A stretch of DNA of 64,000 nt, taken from Pedobacter frigoris. GTDB lineage: Bacteria > Bacteroidota > Bacteroidia > Sphingobacteriales > Sphingobacteriaceae. Positions 62,314 to 64,000 of the stretch are shown one piece after another. Below the pieces are notes generated by a model. That model searched no databases and was not told the DNA's origin. It saw only the letters and a list, made by a program, of their open reading frames with translations. The translations under genes and the position numbers were made by a program. The DNA lies in NCBI RefSeq assembly GCF_005116445.1, contig NZ_SWBQ01000001.1, positions 1,240,001 through 1,304,000 of the forward strand, read 5' to 3'. Each line of letters starts with the position of its first letter. The first letter of the stretch is position 1.

Positions 62314-62991
62314 CTATTTCGCCAGTACAATCTTGTTTGAGATATCGGTTTTCCCATTAATCAAACCGAGCATCCCTGCATTAATCATCACAGCTTTTTT
62401 AGTTTTAGATAGTTTAGCCAAGGGATTGTTACTATTTGTTATCAATTCTTCAAAGCGGTAAATACTGGTATAAGTTGCTTCTTTAAAGATATTTTTTACC
62501 TCGGTTTTAAGTTTATTGTACTGAACCACAGCTTCTTTAGAATGTCGATAACTGCGTTGAAAGGTCATAGTCCTAGCATTGTATGAATAAGATGAATTGC
62601 TTATTGCATTGATTTTCAATTTCTTAAGAATTTTACTGGTTAGGTTATTAATATTTGTAATATTTTTAAAATCAAAGCTCAGACTAACAATGTAATTTTC
62701 AAAATCAACTTTCTTTTCTACCTTACTGATACCTGGTGAGTTTCTCAAATACTCAACAGCCTCATTCATTTCTATTTGAATGGTCTGACGGTCGGGAACT
62801 TTGTATCCTTGTATACTATCCATTAACATGATAGAAGCTACCTTCGACTTACTCGCACTCATATTTAAGGTAAGACTTACCCTGCCTGAACCTGATTTAG
62901 TGAGGTTGATTTCTTCAATGATTTGAAAACATGAAGATAGAAATGGCAAAATAAATATTAAAAGAAACAGTTTGTATTTTTTTTGGAGCAT
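62314..62991 (-). CDS. Hypothetical lipoprotein
   Basis: 225 aa. Signal with lipobox LSSC, then EEINLTKSGSGRVSLTLNMS, a beta-rich N-terminal half, and a helical C-terminal half (NKLKTEVKNIFKEATYTSIYRFEELI). It ends in a hydrophobic segment (AVMINAGMLGLING) before a short tail. No family recognized. First gene of the three-gene cluster with the DUF4836 pair (33 nt to the next start). Diverges from the LacI gene. Confidence 0.72.
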   Translation of the reverse strand: MLQKKYKLFLLIFILPFLSSCFQIIEEINLTKSGSGRVSLTLNMSASKSKVASIMLMDSIQGYKVPDRQTIQIEMNEAVEYLRNSPGISKVEKKVDFENYIVSLSFDFKNITNINNLTSKILKKLKINAISNSSYSYNARTMTFQRSYRHSKEAVVQYNKLKTEVKNIFKEATYTSIYRFEELITNSNNPLAKLSKTKKAVMINAGMLGLINGKTDISNKIVLAK

Positions 62992-63095
62992 TGATATTAA
63001 AGTCTTTTTAAAAGAGGATGGCCAAATATATGATTAACTTTACTTTATTCAGTTTATAAATTGCAATTTAGCCCCTGCACACAAGGTAAAACAGT

Positions 63096-64000
63096 ATGAA
63101 CAACAGCGTCACTTTAAAAGACATTGCCAAAGCGCTCAATTTATCTATTTCTACGATCTCTAAATCATTAAACGACAGCCATGAAATCAGTACAGACACT
63201 AAAAAGTTGGTATTGGATTATGCGCAAAAGCATCATTATTTACCAAATCGTATGGCCAAGGGACTTAAGGAAGGTAAAAGCAGATCGATAGGTGTGGTTG
63301 TTTGCTCGCTGGAAAATAACTTTGCTGCACAGATGCTGGATGGTATTGACAGTGCAAGTACCGATAAATCTTACCAGATCATCATCATGCAAAGCAAAGA
63401 GTCGCAAAAACAGGAAAGGGCATGTATAGAATTGCTATATGCAGGTGGTGTGGATGGAATACTCATTTCTCCGGCATGTGAAACCGTCGACTTCAGTTAC
63501 CTGCAGTCCTTGCAGGACTCTGGACTACCTGTTGTACTATTTGACAGACTAAGTGACGAAATAGAAACACACAAAGTTGGTGCTGATAATTTTAAAGGTG
63601 CTTACGACGCTACTGTACACCTCATTAAGAACGGTTATAAAAGTATAGCTCACTTGAATACCAACACCATTCTAAATATTGCCACAGAACGTCTTAATGG
63701 ATATAAGCAGGCACTGGAAGAATATAAATTACCATATAGAGCAGACTTTCTTCGGTCTTGCGATTATACCGATACTAAAAAATTAAATGCCGACCTCGAA
63801 GAGTCTATCAAATACTATATGTCACTTAAGAAACGTCCGGATGCTATATTGACCAGTACCGACCAAATCAGTACCCGATGCCTTGCCCTGCTAAATAAGC
63901 TGGGATATAAAATACCAGAAGATATAGCCCTGATTGGTTTCACCAATACGGATCTTGCCGATGCTTTTAATCCTCCTTTAACTACTGTCCATCAACCTGC
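63096..64000 (+). CDS. LacI-family transcriptional regulator, 3' end beyond window
   Basis: At least 301 codons from ATG at 63096 with no stop. N-terminal LacI helix-turn-helix (TLKDIAKALNLSISTISKSL), hinge helix region (PNRMAKGLKEGKSRSIGVVV), then the periplasmic-binding-protein-like effector domain (GVDGILISPA, LPVVLFDRL, PDAILTSTDQI, GYKIPEDIALIGFTNTDLAD). Such regulators usually sense a sugar and control a downstream or nearby transport and hydrolase operon, here presumably beyond the edge. Divergent from the lipoprotein gene, with starts 104 nt apart. Confidence 0.92.
   Translation, partial: MNNSVTLKDIAKALNLSISTISKSLNDSHEISTDTKKLVLDYAQKHHYLPNRMAKGLKEGKSRSIGVVVCSLENNFAAQMLDGIDSASTDKSYQIIIMQSKESQKQERACIELLYAGGVDGILISPACETVDFSYLQSLQDSGLPVVLFDRLSDEIETHKVGADNFKGAYDATVHLIKNGYKSIAHLNTNTILNIATERLNGYKQALEEYKLPYRADFLRSCDYTDTKKLNADLEESIKYYMSLKKRPDAILTSTDQISTRCLALLNKLGYKIPEDIALIGFTNTDLADAFNPPLTTVHQP

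Overview
The window looks like a chromosomal segment of a Bacteroidota bacterium close to Pedobacter/Sphingobacteriaceae. This is inferred from the SusC/SusD pair, low GC content, lack of clear Shine-Dalgarno sites, DUF6266 proteins, NUMOD4/NUMOD1 proteins, DUF4836 proteins and PorT-like barrels. No rRNA, tRNA, CRISPR array, insertion sequence or phage module was seen.

Layout. 1-8.7 kb: end of a DUF1080 protein, a stress-type SDR, a small periplasmic thioredoxin, a large PQQ-type sugar dehydrogenase/PKD/cytochrome c protein, and a two-gene heterodimeric ABC exporter with one degenerate ATP site. 8.9-10.9 kb: a NUMOD4/NUMOD1 protein whose HNH core has lost its histidines, and a barrel-like lipoprotein. 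10.9-27.9 kb: a sialic-acid utilization locus, all on the minus strand. It holds a BNR sialidase-like protein, SusC, SusD, an intergenic hairpin, NanA lyase, a NanM-like kelch mutarotase, an MFS transporter, GH33 sialidase, a bimodular sialate O-acetylesterase, an AGE-type epimerase and a GH20 hexosaminidase. Together these would capture sialoglycans, release and deacetylate sialic acid, import it, and convert it to ManNAc and GlcNAc. 27.9-29.4 kb: three consecutive DUF6266 copies, all broken.

29.4-39.8 kb (minus strand): a multidomain GH31 enzyme (catalytic + FN3 + F5/8C + dockerin-like + cohesin-like), a trypsin/PDZ protein, two genes reduced to deletion scars (metallophosphoesterase and EEP family), a sulfatase and two GH16 enzymes. 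The GH16 promoter and the SusC promoter share one 17-bp palindromic operator and the same promoter-operator spacing. This suggests that one regulator, encoded outside the window, controls both the sialic-acid operon and the GH16 pair. A mucin-type O-glycan would be a coherent substrate for the combined loci, but that is inference.

40-52.5 kb: housekeeping and accessory genes. These are a 44-aa membrane protein, an HD hydrolase, Pol IV, barrels, a patatin phospholipase flanked by a near-identical 22-bp direct repeat, a methyltransferase, a cupin, a GNAT, a broken YkuD_2 L,D-transpeptidase, a DsbD split into two genes, and a PLP cysteine-synthase-like gene divergent from an Lrp regulator. 52.5-59 kb: an RND efflux operon (MFP-RND-OMF) with a divergently acting TetR regulator and three matching operator copies. 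59-63 kb: two related DUF4836-type proteins and a lipoprotein. From 63.1 kb a LacI regulator runs off the edge.
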